Assembly: GCF_000773975.1 (NCBI RefSeq)
Contig: NZ_JRUQ01000039.1
Span: 62,001-126,000, forward strand
Length of the DNA: 64,000 nucleotides
Source: Erwinia typographi
Lineage (GTDB): Bacteria > Pseudomonadota > Gammaproteobacteria > Enterobacterales > Enterobacteriaceae
Reading direction: 5' to 3'
Both the position numbers and the translations under genes were made by a program. Every line of letters begins with the position of its first letter. Position 1 is the stretch's first letter. The notes beneath the pieces are model-generated. The model was not told where the DNA came from and ran no database searches. It was given only the letters and a program-made list of their open reading frames with translations. Below, piece by piece: positions 16,783-25,780 of this stretch.

Positions 16783-18336
16783 ATGGCGGAATCTACACCC
16801 TCACTTGCGCTGCACGATGGCCAGCCGCGTGACTTCAGAGCCTCTCTGTTGGCGATGTGCGGCATTTCGCTGGTGATGCTGCTTTCTTCACTGGAACAGA
16901 CGATAGTGGGCAATGCGCTGCCCAGTATCGTGAACGACCTGAAAGATTTTGATTTGTATGCCTGGGTGGCCACCAGTTATCTGCTGGCCAGCATGGTGGC
17001 GATCCCCATCACCGGCCGACTTGGGGATTACTACGGGCGAAAGCCCTTTGTCCTGGCCTCCACGCTGATTTTTACCCTTGGCTCGGTCTGGTGCGGCCTG
17101 GCCCGCGAGATGCTGGAACTGGTGTTTGCCAGGGGGCTACAGGGGATTGGCGGAGGGATGGTGATTGGTAGCGCCTTCGCCTGTATCCCTGAGCTTTTTC
17201 CCGACACCCATCGTCGTCTGCGCTGGCAAATTATTCTTAGCGTGGTTTCCAGCGTGGCGAATGCCGCAGGCCCGGCTCTTGGCGGGTATGTCAGCAGCCA
17301 CTATGGCTGGCGCTACGTTTTCTGGCTGAATATTCCGTTAGGGTTTATCGCGCTGCTCTTTGCATGGCGATTCCTGCCCTATTTTCCGCCGCGTGCCAGG
17401 GGCAAACCGCGGGTCGACTGGCCGGGGGCGGTGATGGTTGCGGCGGCATTAATCTCCCTCCAGCTGCTGGTGGAGTGGCTGCCTGAGCGGCATCTCCAGC
17501 TGATTTGCGGCCTGGCAGGCATCCTGGCGATCTCGGCTGTCGGTCTCTGCTGGTGGGAACCGCGGGCGCGCGATCCGCTGCTGCCGGGGGCGCTGTTTGC
17601 TCATCACGCGCTGCGTAAGCTTTATTATCTGGCCCTGCTGATCGGCGGCGTGATGTTCTCCTTCTTTATCTACCTGCCGCTGCTGTTTCAGGGGGGCTAC
17701 GGCTTTGCTGCCTCAGACGCGGGCGTGCTGATCACGCCGCTGGCGCTGTGCATGACGCTCGGGGCGATAGTTAACGGTCGGCTGGTTACGCGTATTCCCA
17801 ACCCCTCACTGTTACCCTTCCTCGGCGTCAGCCTGCTGTTGCTGGCGAGCCTGGGCTTTGCGTTTATCGGTACGCGCGCAGGTTTCTCCAGCCTGCTGGC
17901 GCTGACCTTTACCGCTGGCTGCGGGTTGGGTTTTACCCTGATCAACCTGACGCTATTTACCCAGTCGCTAACGCAGCCGCAGCATATGGGGATTGCGACC
18001 GCCATGCAAAAATCCCTGCGGCTGGTTGGGGCTTTAATCGCGACGGCGGTGATGGGAACGCTGGTGAAAAGCCTCTATCAGTTTAATGTGACGAGGATCT
18101 TCACCCGTGCCGGGCAGGTTCAGCACATCATGCTTTATAATGATCCTCAGATGCTGATTCGCAGCGGGCAGCCCATTGATGCCCTCCATCAGACGCTGTT
18201 GCCGCTAGCCAGGCAGGCATTGCTTCATGCCATGTCGATGAGCCTGGCGTTTGTGGCGCTGTTGGCGGTGATTGCGCTGATTCTGATCGCCAAACTGCCT
18301 TCTATCCCGCTGAGCCAAAAAACGTCGGATAAGTAA
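16783..18336 (+). CDS. MFS transporter, DHA2-type (14-TM drug:H+ antiporter family)
   Basis: 517 residues rich in hydrophobic segments. The start of the membrane part ([25 protein letters not shown]) contains the motif D1-like sequence of DHA2 exporters with Glu in place of Asp, and [11 protein letters not shown] is motif [13 protein letters not shown] is motif B-like and [27 protein letters not shown] is motif C. The length fits 14 membrane spans. It is the fourth gene in the CoA transferase operon, so it may export a metabolite rather than a drug. The inner membrane location is clear; the substrate is not. Confidence 0.85.
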   Translation: MAESTPSLALHDGQPRDFRASLLAMCGISLVMLLSSLEQTIVGNALPSIVNDLKDFDLYAWVATSYLLASMVAIPITGRLGDYYGRKPFVLASTLIFTLGSVWCGLAREMLELVFARGLQGIGGGMVIGSAFACIPELFPDTHRRLRWQIILSVVSSVANAAGPALGGYVSSHYGWRYVFWLNIPLGFIALLFAWRFLPYFPPRARGKPRVDWPGAVMVAAALISLQLLVEWLPERHLQLICGLAGILAISAVGLCWWEPRARDPLLPGALFAHHALRKLYYLALLIGGVMFSFFIYLPLLFQGGYGFAASDAGVLITPLALCMTLGAIVNGRLVTRIPNPSLLPFLGVSLLLLASLGFAFIGTRAGFSSLLALTFTAGCGLGFTLINLTLFTQSLTQPQHMGIATAMQKSLRLVGALIATAVMGTLVKSLYQFNVTRIFTRAGQVQHIMLYNDPQMLIRSGQPIDALHQTLLPLARQALLHAMSMSLAFVALLAVIALILIAKLPSIPLSQKTSDK

Positions 18337-18410
18337 ACGTTCAGGCCATCAATCAGACCTTCACTTCTTTATATGCCGGCCGAGGGTCGGCAGCGCATGC
18401 AGGAGTTCTC

Positions 18411-18932
18411 ATGATCTACCAGTTAGGTTCTTACCGCGTTGAGATTGACGACAACGCCTGGGTAGCGCCCAGCGCCAGCGTGATCGGCAATGTGAAGCTG
18501 TCCGCCGGGTCAAGCGTGTGGTTCAACGCGGTGATTCGCGGAGACAACGACCATATCTTTATCGGCGCCGATGCTAATGTGCAGGATGGCGCTGTTTTGC
18601 ACGCTGACCCCGGCACGCCTCTAACCGTGGGGCGCGGCGTCACCGTGGGCCACAAGGCCATGCTGCACGGTTGCGAGATTGGCGATTACAGCCTGATTGG
18701 CATGAATGCGGTGGTGCTGAACGGGGCCAGAATAGGGCACCACTGCCTGATTGGCGCCAGCAGCCTGGTGACCGAGGGAAAAATCATCCCTGATTATTCT
18801 CTGGTGGTGGGGTCGCCCGCCAGGGTCATCCGTACCCTGACAGAACAGCAGTGGCGATCGCTGGAGGAAACCAGCGCTAATTACGTCAGTAATGCGGCAA
18901 AATACCGCGAATTACTCTCGCCACAGGGGTAA
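18411..18932 (+). CDS. Gamma carbonic anhydrase family protein (YrdA-like hexapeptide repeat protein)
   Basis: 173 residues forming a left-handed beta helix of hexapeptide repeats ([23 protein letters not shown] and following) with the three metal-ligand histidines in place: the HAD motif near 65, then GHKAMLHGC near 82-87. The protein is a YrdA/PaaY relative; PaaY-type members act as thioesterases or carbonic anhydrase-like enzymes. AGGAG precedes ATG 18411. Its stop codon directly abuts, on the opposite strand, the stop of the permease gene ending at 18933, leaving no intergenic base. A role next to CoA transferase and crotonase genes could be CoA-ester hydrolysis. Confidence 0.88.
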   Translation: MIYQLGSYRVEIDDNAWVAPSASVIGNVKLSAGSSVWFNAVIRGDNDHIFIGADANVQDGAVLHADPGTPLTVGRGVTVGHKAMLHGCEIGDYSLIGMNAVVLNGARIGHHCLIGASSLVTEGKIIPDYSLVVGSPARVIRTLTEQQWRSLEETSANYVSNAAKYRELLSPQG

Positions 18933-19685
18933 TTACCCCTGTTCACGCACTGATGCGGAACTCATCCGGGCAGCGGCAGCAATATCCCCCTTACTGCGAC
19001 GCTTGCGTTCAATGCGGTTCTCAAGCGAGCCTGCTATTCGCGTCAGGCCATAGCAAAGAATAAAGTAAGTTATCGCCAGGATGGCGTAGACCTGAAAAGG
19101 CTTGGTCAGCAGTTGGTTGTTCACCTGATTAGCGGCAAAGGTCATTTCCTGCAGATTAATAATATAGCCGAGGGTGGTTTCTTTAATGATGCTGATGAAC
19201 TGGCTGACGATGCTCGGCAGCGAGTTATAAAGCGCCTGAGGGAGAATGATGTACCACAGGTTGCGAAAATACCCCATCCCCAGTGCTCGTGCGGCTTCGC
19301 TCTGGCCTTTTGGTATCGCCTCCAATCCTCCCCTGATCACCTCGCTCAGATAGGCGCTCTGATAGAGCACCAGCGTGCAGAGCATGGTGACGAAGGCGCT
19401 AATGCTGTGTCCGATCAGCAACGGCACCAGAAAATAGGTCCAGAAAATAAACATGATCAGCGGCACGCCGCGGACTATGTATACCCAACAGGTCAGCGGG
19501 TAACGTAGCCAGCGGTAGTGGGAAATGCGCGCGGTAGCCAGCGCAATGCCGACCGGAAAGGCGATCAGTAAGGCCAGTACCGAGAGGATTAAGGTACAGG
19601 CCAGGCCGCCGAGCGGACCATGAGGGTACTGACCGATTAAAAACAGTTCCCAGTTGTTGCGTATAATGTCAAAGAAATCAAACAT
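18933..19685 (-). CDS. Polar amino acid ABC transporter permease
   Basis: 250 residues, HisM/GlnP family. It has a first membrane span after an N-terminal cytoplasmic stretch (LACTLILSVLALLIAFPVGIALA), the family EAA loop EAARALGMGYFRNLWYIILPQAL (about 125-150) that contacts the ATPase, and about five spans in all. It is last in the minus-strand operon accB-accC-(accB-like)-permease-permease. Six bases separate it from the upstream permease. With that partner it forms the channel of the ABC system whose other parts lie at 9050-9787 and 12531-13364. Confidence 0.9.
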   Translation of the reverse strand: MFDFFDIIRNNWELFLIGQYPHGPLGGLACTLILSVLALLIAFPVGIALATARISHYRWLRYPLTCWVYIVRGVPLIMFIFWTYFLVPLLIGHSISAFVTMLCTLVLYQSAYLSEVIRGGLEAIPKGQSEAARALGMGYFRNLWYIILPQALYNSLPSIVSQFISIIKETTLGYIINLQEMTFAANQVNNQLLTKPFQVYAILAITYFILCYGLTRIAGSLENRIERKRRSKGDIAAAARMSSASVREQG

Positions 19686-19691
19686 AGTGTG

Positions 19692-20393
19692 TTATCCCGC
19701 GTTTTCAATTCGGTAACGGCGGGCCAGCAAAGCACCTGCCCCCATCATGGCAAGTGAGATCAGCAGATAAACCACCGTCGCAACCAGGTAGACTTCAAAG
19801 GTGCGATAGGTGTAGTTCTCGACTTCACGCGTGGCATAGGTCAGCTCGCTCAGGCCAATCGCCATCGCCAGGCTGGTGTTCTTAAACAGGGTGACGGTGT
19901 GATTAATCAGGGAAGGCAGGCAGTTACGGATCGCCTGGGGCATGACCACATTATGTACCGCGCGGATATAGCCCATGCCCAGCGCCCGTGACGCTTCCAT
20001 TTGCCCCTCGGGCACCGCCCTCAGTCCACTGCGCAGGTCTTCAGAGAAGAAGGCGGCTTCACACAAACTCAGCGCGATAACGGCGAAGATAAATTCATAG
20101 CCAAAGTCGGCAAGCCATGCCTGCAATGCCTCAGGCAGCAATGAAGGGATTGCGAAATACCACAGCATCAGCTGCACCAGCGTCGGCACATTGCGATGAT
20201 AAGCAACATAGCCCGCCACCAGGCGACGGCCGAATGCGCTGCCGCTTAAGCGGACGGAGACCAGGATCATCGCCAGCACGATCGCCAGAATCCAGGTGGT
20301 CACCGCCAGCTGTAGCGTTGTTTCTAAGCCATGCAGTATCTGCTTACCGTATTCACCCGTGAGAATCGGGCGTAAATCAAAATGCGTGCTCAT
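19692..20393 (-). CDS. Polar amino acid ABC transporter permease
   Basis: 233 residues of the same family as its neighbour. Visible are HGLETTLQLAVTTWILAIVLAMILV as first span, YHRNVPTLVQLMLWYFAIP after it, and the EAA loop EASRALGMGYIRAVHNVVMPQAI. About five spans in the inner membrane. The two permeases probably form a heterodimer. Being in the same transcription unit as accB and accC links the transporter to the biotin-dependent proteins. Confidence 0.9.
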   Translation of the reverse strand: MSTHFDLRPILTGEYGKQILHGLETTLQLAVTTWILAIVLAMILVSVRLSGSAFGRRLVAGYVAYHRNVPTLVQLMLWYFAIPSLLPEALQAWLADFGYEFIFAVIALSLCEAAFFSEDLRSGLRAVPEGQMEASRALGMGYIRAVHNVVMPQAIRNCLPSLINHTVTLFKNTSLAMAIGLSELTYATREVENYTYRTFEVYLVATVVYLLISLAMMGAGALLARRYRIENAG

Positions 20394-20461
20394 TGATCAT
20401 TTCCTGTTGTAAACAGTGATATGACATGGCGGCCGCTGAGCGGCAGCCCACCGACGCTGTA

Positions 20462-20884
20462 TTAAACCGACAGCCCGTCAGGTCCCCTGATGGTGAAGAG
20501 GGTCATGCCGTAGCCCACCAGTTCGCCCGTCTTTACCTGAGGTTCACTCAGAATGCCGCTGCCGGTAGCCAGAACGGGCAGGAGTAATGCGTCAACGCGC
20601 AGGAATGCCACCATATCCCCCTCATGAACCTCCGTGCCAGCCGCGACGGGGGGCGTGGAGTGAGAGGGATGAAACGGCAGGAACGTGCCGACGTTGAGCG
20701 CTTTGACCGCCTGCTGCTGCTGCGTGACGGCGACTGATGCACCGTCCTGCTGGTGAGAGCGGGGGACTGGGCCTGTTGGACGCCGCCGCAGCAACAGATG
20801 GCTGTCCGGCAGCGTCAGGGTTAGCTGGGTTAGCTGCGTCTGCTGCATCCAGCCCAGCATGAGTCGCAAATCAGAAATTTCCAT
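20462..20884 (-). CDS. AccB-like biotinyl-domain protein without the biotinylation lysine
   Basis: 140 residues. The N terminus (MEISDLRLMLGWMQQTQLTQLTLTLPDSHLLLRR) matches that of AccB, a low-complexity linker rich in Gln follows, and the C-terminal 70 residues fit the biotinyl fold (GTEVHEGDMVAFLRVDALLLPVLATGSGIL...GELVGYGMTLFTI). At the beta-turn where biotin carriers have EAMKM this protein has RVDAL, so there is no lysine to biotinylate. It follows accC by 17 bp, with a true accB upstream of accC. It may be a structural subunit or a scaffold; it is too intact and well placed to call a pseudogene. Confidence 0.7.
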   Translation of the reverse strand: MEISDLRLMLGWMQQTQLTQLTLTLPDSHLLLRRRPTGPVPRSHQQDGASVAVTQQQQAVKALNVGTFLPFHPSHSTPPVAAGTEVHEGDMVAFLRVDALLLPVLATGSGILSEPQVKTGELVGYGMTLFTIRGPDGLSV

Positions 20885-20901
20885 CGAGCCTCCGATACAG
20901 G

Positions 20902-22266
20902 TTAAAGGGATTCCGCACGCGCTGATTTTTCAGCCAGCCAGCGTTCGAGATGATGAATATCTACCCCGCCTTGACAAAACTCAGGCTCGATAAGGATTTG
21001 CTGGTGCAGGGGAACGGTGGTGGTGATGCCTTCCGCGCGTAGCGTGCTCAACGCCAGGCGCATACGGCTGAGCGCCTCATCGCGATCTGCACCGAAGGTA
21101 ATTACCTTGGCGATCATCGAATCGTAATAGGGCGATACGCGAAACCCGCTGCTGACATGAGTGTCGACGCGGACGCCGCTGCCTGCTGGCGCCGTCCAGC
21201 GGCGGATGATGCCTGGCGCTGGCATGAAGGTGGCAGGGTCTTCCGCGTTGATGCGGCATTCAATGGCGTGGCCGCTACTTTTGATCGCGTCCTGGGTTAA
21301 TTGCAGTTTTTCACCCCCGGCGACGAGGATCTGCTGCTGAACAATATCGATGCCGGTAGTCATCTCGGTGACGGGATGTTCCACCTGGAGTCGGGTGTTC
21401 ATTTCAATGAAATAGAACGCGCCATCCTGATAGAGAAATTCAAAGGTGCCGACGCCGCAGTAGCCGATATCCAGGCAGGCCTTAACGCAGCGCTGGCCAA
21501 TTTCGGCTATCAGCGCCGGATCGATACCCGGCGCGGGCGCTTCTTCCAGCACCTTCTGGTGACGTCGTTGCAGGGAGCAGTCGCGGCTACCGAGCCATAG
21601 TGCCTGGCCATGGCTGTCGCAAAGTACCTGAATCTCGACGTGACGCGGATGGCCGAGATATTTTTCGATATAAACCCGATCGTTATTAAAGGCATGACGT
21701 GCTTCCTGCTGCGTCAGGCTGATGGCGCTACTGAGCGCCTCGCGATTTTCCACCACGCGCATACCGCGTCCGCCGCCGCCGCCCGCCGCTTTGATCAGCA
21801 GCGGGTAGCCAATGGATGAGACTTTTTCAGCCAGCTCATGGTCATCATCGGGCAGCACGCCGTCATAACCCGGAACGCAGGGCATACCTGCGTTTAGCAT
21901 GGCGTGTCTGGCGGCGATTTTATCTCCCATGGTTCGCAGGCAGTCAGGCGATGGCCCGATGAAGGTTAATCCAGCGGTGGCCACCTGTTCAGCAAACTCA
22001 GCGTTCTCGGAGAGGAATCCATAGCCCGGATGAATGGCGTCGGCCTGGGTAGCTCTGGCGGCGAGCAGCAGAGCCGCCGGGTTCATATAGCTGCCTGCTA
22101 AAGGCGCAGGACCGATGCATACCGACACATCTGCCAGACGCAAAAATTCGGTGTCCTTATCCGCCTCTGAACAGACCACGACGGTTTCAAGCCCAAGCCC
22201 CTGACAGGCACGCAGAACGCGCAAAGCAATTTCGCCACGGTTAGCGATCAGTACGCGCTTAAACAT
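20902..22266 (-). CDS. accC: Biotin carboxylase (AccC-type subunit)
   Basis: 454 residues, close to the 449 of E. coli AccC. ATP-grasp features are visible: FKRVLIANRGEIALRVLRAC at the start, the glycine-rich loop KAAGGGGGRGM near 159-169, the FIEMNTRLQVEHPVTEMTTG active-site block with the catalytic Glu/Arg, and the C-terminal AP-BC domain. It carboxylates a biotinyl carrier using bicarbonate and ATP. It overlaps accB by one base (TAATG). The neighbourhood suggests a dedicated paralogue for the 5-oxoproline region, not the fatty-acid synthesis enzyme, so the symbol states family only. Confidence 0.9.
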   Translation of the reverse strand: MFKRVLIANRGEIALRVLRACQGLGLETVVVCSEADKDTEFLRLADVSVCIGPAPLAGSYMNPAALLLAARATQADAIHPGYGFLSENAEFAEQVATAGLTFIGPSPDCLRTMGDKIAARHAMLNAGMPCVPGYDGVLPDDDHELAEKVSSIGYPLLIKAAGGGGGRGMRVVENREALSSAISLTQQEARHAFNNDRVYIEKYLGHPRHVEIQVLCDSHGQALWLGSRDCSLQRRHQKVLEEAPAPGIDPALIAEIGQRCVKACLDIGYCGVGTFEFLYQDGAFYFIEMNTRLQVEHPVTEMTTGIDIVQQQILVAGGEKLQLTQDAIKSSGHAIECRINAEDPATFMPAPGIIRRWTAPAGSGVRVDTHVSSGFRVSPYYDSMIAKVITFGADRDEALSRMRLALSTLRAEGITTTVPLHQQILIEPEFCQGGVDIHHLERWLAEKSARAESL

Positions 22267-22718
22267 TATTCACCCCCGGCAGCGTCGTCAGCGTTTGCAA
22301 TGCGGAACAGCGGCTGCTCAGCATCGACGTCTTCGCCGGCATTCACCAGAATCGCCTGGAGCCTGCCGCTGCACTCCGCTTCAAGCGGGTGGAACATTTT
22401 CATCGCTTCCAGCAGCCCCAGCGTTTGCCCTTTTTCAACGCGATCGCCAGCTTGTACAAACGGCGGTTTGCCGGGGGCGGGCGTCAAATGGAGCACCCCA
22501 TAAAACGGGGCACATTGGGTATGGCTGTCGCTAACCTGCGGGAATGGCGCTGACGAGGCTGATAATGCCGTCGCGTCGGGTACAGCTGGTTCTCTCTCAC
22601 CAGACAGAGAGGTCTCCCTGAGCAGCTCAAGCGTGCAGTCATTCTCACTGAATTTAAGCTCTACCAGGTCGCTGGCTGCCATCAAATCAATCAAGGCCTT
22701 AATTCGTTGTTGATCCAT
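22266..22718 (-). CDS. accB: Biotin carboxyl carrier protein (AccB-type)
   Basis: 150 residues. The N-terminal segment MDQQRIKALIDLMAASDLVELKFSEN matches AccB starts; a variable linker follows; the C-terminal biotinyl domain holds LLEAMKMFHPLEAE with the biotin lysine in EAMKM. An upstream extension (to 22745) has no ribosome site; GGAGAAAG precedes ATG 22718. It is first in a minus-strand operon with accC, a lysine-less paralogue and two permeases, divergent from the LysR gene at 22962. A catabolic paralogue rather than the housekeeping AccB is likely. Confidence 0.88.
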   Translation of the reverse strand: MDQQRIKALIDLMAASDLVELKFSENDCTLELLRETSLSGEREPAVPDATALSASSAPFPQVSDSHTQCAPFYGVLHLTPAPGKPPFVQAGDRVEKGQTLGLLEAMKMFHPLEAECSGRLQAILVNAGEDVDAEQPLFRIANADDAAGGE

Positions 22719-22961
22719 ATATTTTCTTTCTCCGTTTATACGCAAACTGGGGGAGGGAGTGGATTAGGGTTGAATATATCGCTCCGTAGTGGTGCACGAT
22801 AAGACACATCCTCTCTGAGGTAATAAACGGTGTTTATAGAAAACTGAATCTGGATTAGAACGTTACCAGAAAAAAGAGCCCTCATTCATAAGAGTGGCAT
22901 ATATCCTGCATCATATCTCTCCATTCGGGTTTTCAACTCTTTGTATTCAGACAAATAAATT

Positions 22962-23927
22962 ATGAATCTTCGACGCCTACAGTATTTTGTCAAAAGCATT
23001 GAAATTGGCAGCCTGACCCAGGCGGCAGAAGTTTTATTCGTCGCCCAGCCAGCGTTAAGCCAGCAACTCTCTGTTTTAGAACATGAATTAAAGCAAACGC
23101 TGTTAATCCGTAATAAGCGGGGCGTAAAGCCTACGGAAGCGGGGAAAGTCCTTTATCGAAAAGCTCAGCTTATATTACGGCTGTGCGAGCAGGCGCATAT
23201 GGAGGTGCAGACCGCAGGGCAGAATTTATCCGGCAGCGTCAGCGTCGGTCTTTCACAGTGCACAATAGCCGAACAGCTTGCTATTCCACTGCTCAAAGCG
23301 GTGCGGGAAAATTATCCGGGGATTTCACTTAACCTTAATCAGAATTCCGGGGTGCGCCAGAGCGAGCTGGTGATGAATGGCACTATTGATTTGGCGTTGC
23401 TGGGAACCAGCCTGTACGGCAGCAATATGCCGCACGGGATTCATTTCACGCCTTTATTAGAAGAAGAGATGTATTTCGTCAGCGACCAGCCGATTGCCTG
23501 TGAGAAACAATTGAATTTGCAGGATGTGCTGGATCAAGAGCTGATCTTACCCAACCGCAATCACTTTATCAGAAAAACCGTGGATGATGCCTTTATCAGC
23601 CTTGGCAGCACGCCACGGGTGGTGGCGGAAATTTCAACGCATCTGACGCTAAATCAGGCGCTTGATGCAGGCATCGCCTCAACCATCCTGCCTGCCTCCG
23701 TGGCTATCCACCTGTGCGATAATTCTCCTCGCCTGCACTGCGCTCGCATCCAGCCGGTGATGGTGACGACGCTCGCGCTGTGTGAGTCTAAGTCGCTGTC
23801 GCTGTCGCTTCCGTCTCAGGCGGTGAAGCAGACTTTACTTAATATCCTGGCGGAATATACCCTGAAGCTCCGTATGCGTCACGACCACGGTTCAATGAGG
23901 TCATTGCCGATCCCGACGCTGGCATAA
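22962..23927 (+). CDS. LysR family transcriptional regulator (Nac/Cbl-like)
   Basis: 321 residues. The winged helix-turn-helix is at about 1-60 (MNLRRLQYFVKSIEIGSLTQAAEVLFVAQPALSQQLSVLE), followed by the linker helix and a type 2 periplasmic-binding-like effector domain from about 90. Wording of the first 60 residues resembles Nac-type regulators. It is divergent from the accB operon across 243 bp, the usual arrangement for a LysR protein controlling its neighbour, so it may regulate the accB-accC-permease operon. No clear T-N11-A palindrome stood out by eye in that gap. Confidence 0.9.
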   Translation: MNLRRLQYFVKSIEIGSLTQAAEVLFVAQPALSQQLSVLEHELKQTLLIRNKRGVKPTEAGKVLYRKAQLILRLCEQAHMEVQTAGQNLSGSVSVGLSQCTIAEQLAIPLLKAVRENYPGISLNLNQNSGVRQSELVMNGTIDLALLGTSLYGSNMPHGIHFTPLLEEEMYFVSDQPIACEKQLNLQDVLDQELILPNRNHFIRKTVDDAFISLGSTPRVVAEISTHLTLNQALDAGIASTILPASVAIHLCDNSPRLHCARIQPVMVTTLALCESKSLSLSLPSQAVKQTLLNILAEYTLKLRMRHDHGSMRSLPIPTLA

Positions 23928-23959
23928 AGCGGCGCTGATGCGGCTTCACGTTGCCCTGT

Positions 23960-24391
23960 TCAGGGCGACGCTTTACCTGCCGCAACCACCAGTTGGATCT
24001 CCACCGGCGAGCTGCCCGGCAGCGAGATGACGCCGACCGCCGCACGGGCGCCAATACCCGCGCTGCCGTACCTTTCCAGCAGATAATCCGAGGCATAATC
24101 CGCCAGCTGCGCATGTGCCGTGAAGTCGCTGCGGCTGGCAATAAACACGGTCATTGAAAGCACGTCAGCCACGATCTCGTCCGGCATCAGCAGTGAATGC
24201 GCCGCCGCTATGGCGTTAGCGCACGCCAGCATCACCGCCTCGCGATACTCTGACAAAGGAACATCGTTAGCTACCGGGCCATGCTGAATCAGTACGCCCT
24301 CGCGGCGTGGCGTCATCCCTGCTGTATAGATAATATCGGCATGGCGTTTCGCCGGGCGGTAGTTGCCCTGGGGAAGGGGGATAGTGTTCAT
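23960..24391 (-). CDS. RidA family protein (reactive enamine/imine deaminase)
   Basis: 143 residues of the YjgF/YER057c/UK114 fold. The C-terminal GIGARAAVGVISLPGSSPVEIQLVVAAGK contains the conserved arginine and the VEI motif of active RidA members. They hydrolyse 2-aminoacrylate or other enamines released by PLP enzymes. Fittingly it overlaps the upstream aminotransferase gene by four bases (ATGA), so the two are coupled and the RidA protein probably clears an imine made by that enzyme. Confidence 0.9.
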   Translation of the reverse strand: MNTIPLPQGNYRPAKRHADIIYTAGMTPRREGVLIQHGPVANDVPLSEYREAVMLACANAIAAAHSLLMPDEIVADVLSMTVFIASRSDFTAHAQLADYASDYLLERYGSAGIGARAAVGVISLPGSSPVEIQLVVAAGKASP

Positions 24392-25605
24392 TTCCGGTAG
24401 CGTCCAATCAGGGTTGCCATTCTTTCTACCGCTTTAATTGCCGCCTGATGATCCTGCGAGAAGTTAAGCCGTACGCTTTGGGTTGCATGAGGGCTGAATT
24501 CGGTCCCGGGGGTGACAATGACATTGGCCTGATGGCGTAGAACCCGCACAAAGTCCTCCGACCTCAGACGCAGCTCAGGTAAGCGGGGGAACAGATAGCT
24601 GCCAGCCTGCGGGCAGCGGATGGCGACCCCGTCGATGGCGCTAAACGCGTTAATCAGGTCGTCGCGAATGGCCTGGTGCAGGCGAATACGCTCTTCCATC
24701 CAGCCCGCGGGTTCGCTAAACCAGCCTTGCAGCACCGACTGACTGTAACCGCCAGCGCGCAGCGAAACGATGGCCTGAAGTTTCTCCATGCGATTGATAA
24801 TGTGAGCCGATCCGAAAGCGACGCCAAGACGATAGCCACTGAGTGATTCGGTCTTTGACGGTCCCATAATGGTGATCAGATTCTCAGGTATTACCGGCTG
24901 CGCGCACAGATGGGTATAGCTTTCGTTGCTGTAGAGCAGGCGGGAATAGAGCTGGTCGACAATCACCGTTACGCCATAGCGCTCTGCAAGTTGGGCGATG
25001 ATAGCAATCTCTTCGGCAGAATAAACGACGCCGGCGGGGTTGTTGGGATTGGAAAAGACGAACACTTTGGCACCCGCTTTAAAGGCGTCTTCCAGCTGGC
25101 TGAGGTCCAGCCCGGCACTTTTGTCGTTCGCCAGATAGTCCATGCTGACCGGCACTATCTCGCCGTCGAAGAACTCCACCAGTTTTCTGTTGGCAAAGTA
25201 ATCAGGCTGCACGATAGCGACTTTGTCACCCGCAGAGGTGGTGGTGGCGATAGCCAGAAAAAGCGCGCCCTGCGAGCCAGGCGTCAGGATCAGCTGCTGG
25301 TGGCTGGCAATCGAGGCGCCGGTAAAATCCCCCAGCCGCACGGCCAGCTTTTCACGGATCTGGCTGTCGCCGCGGTACTCTGTATAAGCGCGCTTGCCGC
25401 CAATGTGAACCCCTTCGACAAATCGCTCCAGCGAACCCGGCGTGGGTTCAAATGCATCGACATCGCCATGCGAAAAGTCGACCTGAATGCCGGGTAACGC
25501 TTCTCCGAGGGTTAGTGAGGCAAGGCTGCTGTCATTCTGGCGAACCTCCTGGCCTGGCGCATTATCCGTAGCCAGTTTTCTGAATTTATTTTCAAGTGCT
25601 GTCAT
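24388..25605 (-). CDS. Pyridoxal phosphate-dependent aminotransferase, class I
   Basis: 405 residues, fold type I. Recognisable parts are FVFSNPNNPAGVVYSAEEI (substrate and phosphate contact), VIVDQLYSRLLY (PLP Asp and Tyr), and the IMGPSKTESLSGYRLGVAFG segment with the PLP lysine. GAGGGCCC precedes the ATG at 25605. Paired with a RidA gene. It differs clearly from the aminotransferase at 15562-16770, so two separate transamination steps exist in this region. Substrate unknown. Confidence 0.88.
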   Translation of the reverse strand: MTALENKFRKLATDNAPGQEVRQNDSSLASLTLGEALPGIQVDFSHGDVDAFEPTPGSLERFVEGVHIGGKRAYTEYRGDSQIREKLAVRLGDFTGASIASHQQLILTPGSQGALFLAIATTTSAGDKVAIVQPDYFANRKLVEFFDGEIVPVSMDYLANDKSAGLDLSQLEDAFKAGAKVFVFSNPNNPAGVVYSAEEIAIIAQLAERYGVTVIVDQLYSRLLYSNESYTHLCAQPVIPENLITIMGPSKTESLSGYRLGVAFGSAHIINRMEKLQAIVSLRAGGYSQSVLQGWFSEPAGWMEERIRLHQAIRDDLINAFSAIDGVAIRCPQAGSYLFPRLPELRLRSEDFVRVLRHQANVIVTPGTEFSPHATQSVRLNFSQDHQAAIKAVERMATLIGRYRK

Positions 25606-25780
25606 AGGGCCCTCAGCGGCTAAGTGAATAAAATCTGACCGATCGTGCTGTCATAAAAATGTTTGTTTAAGTGATGTAACCAGCGCGTCGTCGAACTTAA
25701 CTCACCCTCAGTCAGTAAGATAGAAGACAGTCTGTTTGAAGTAATAATCAGAACTTATGGATGGCGGGGCGGGGGCATAT

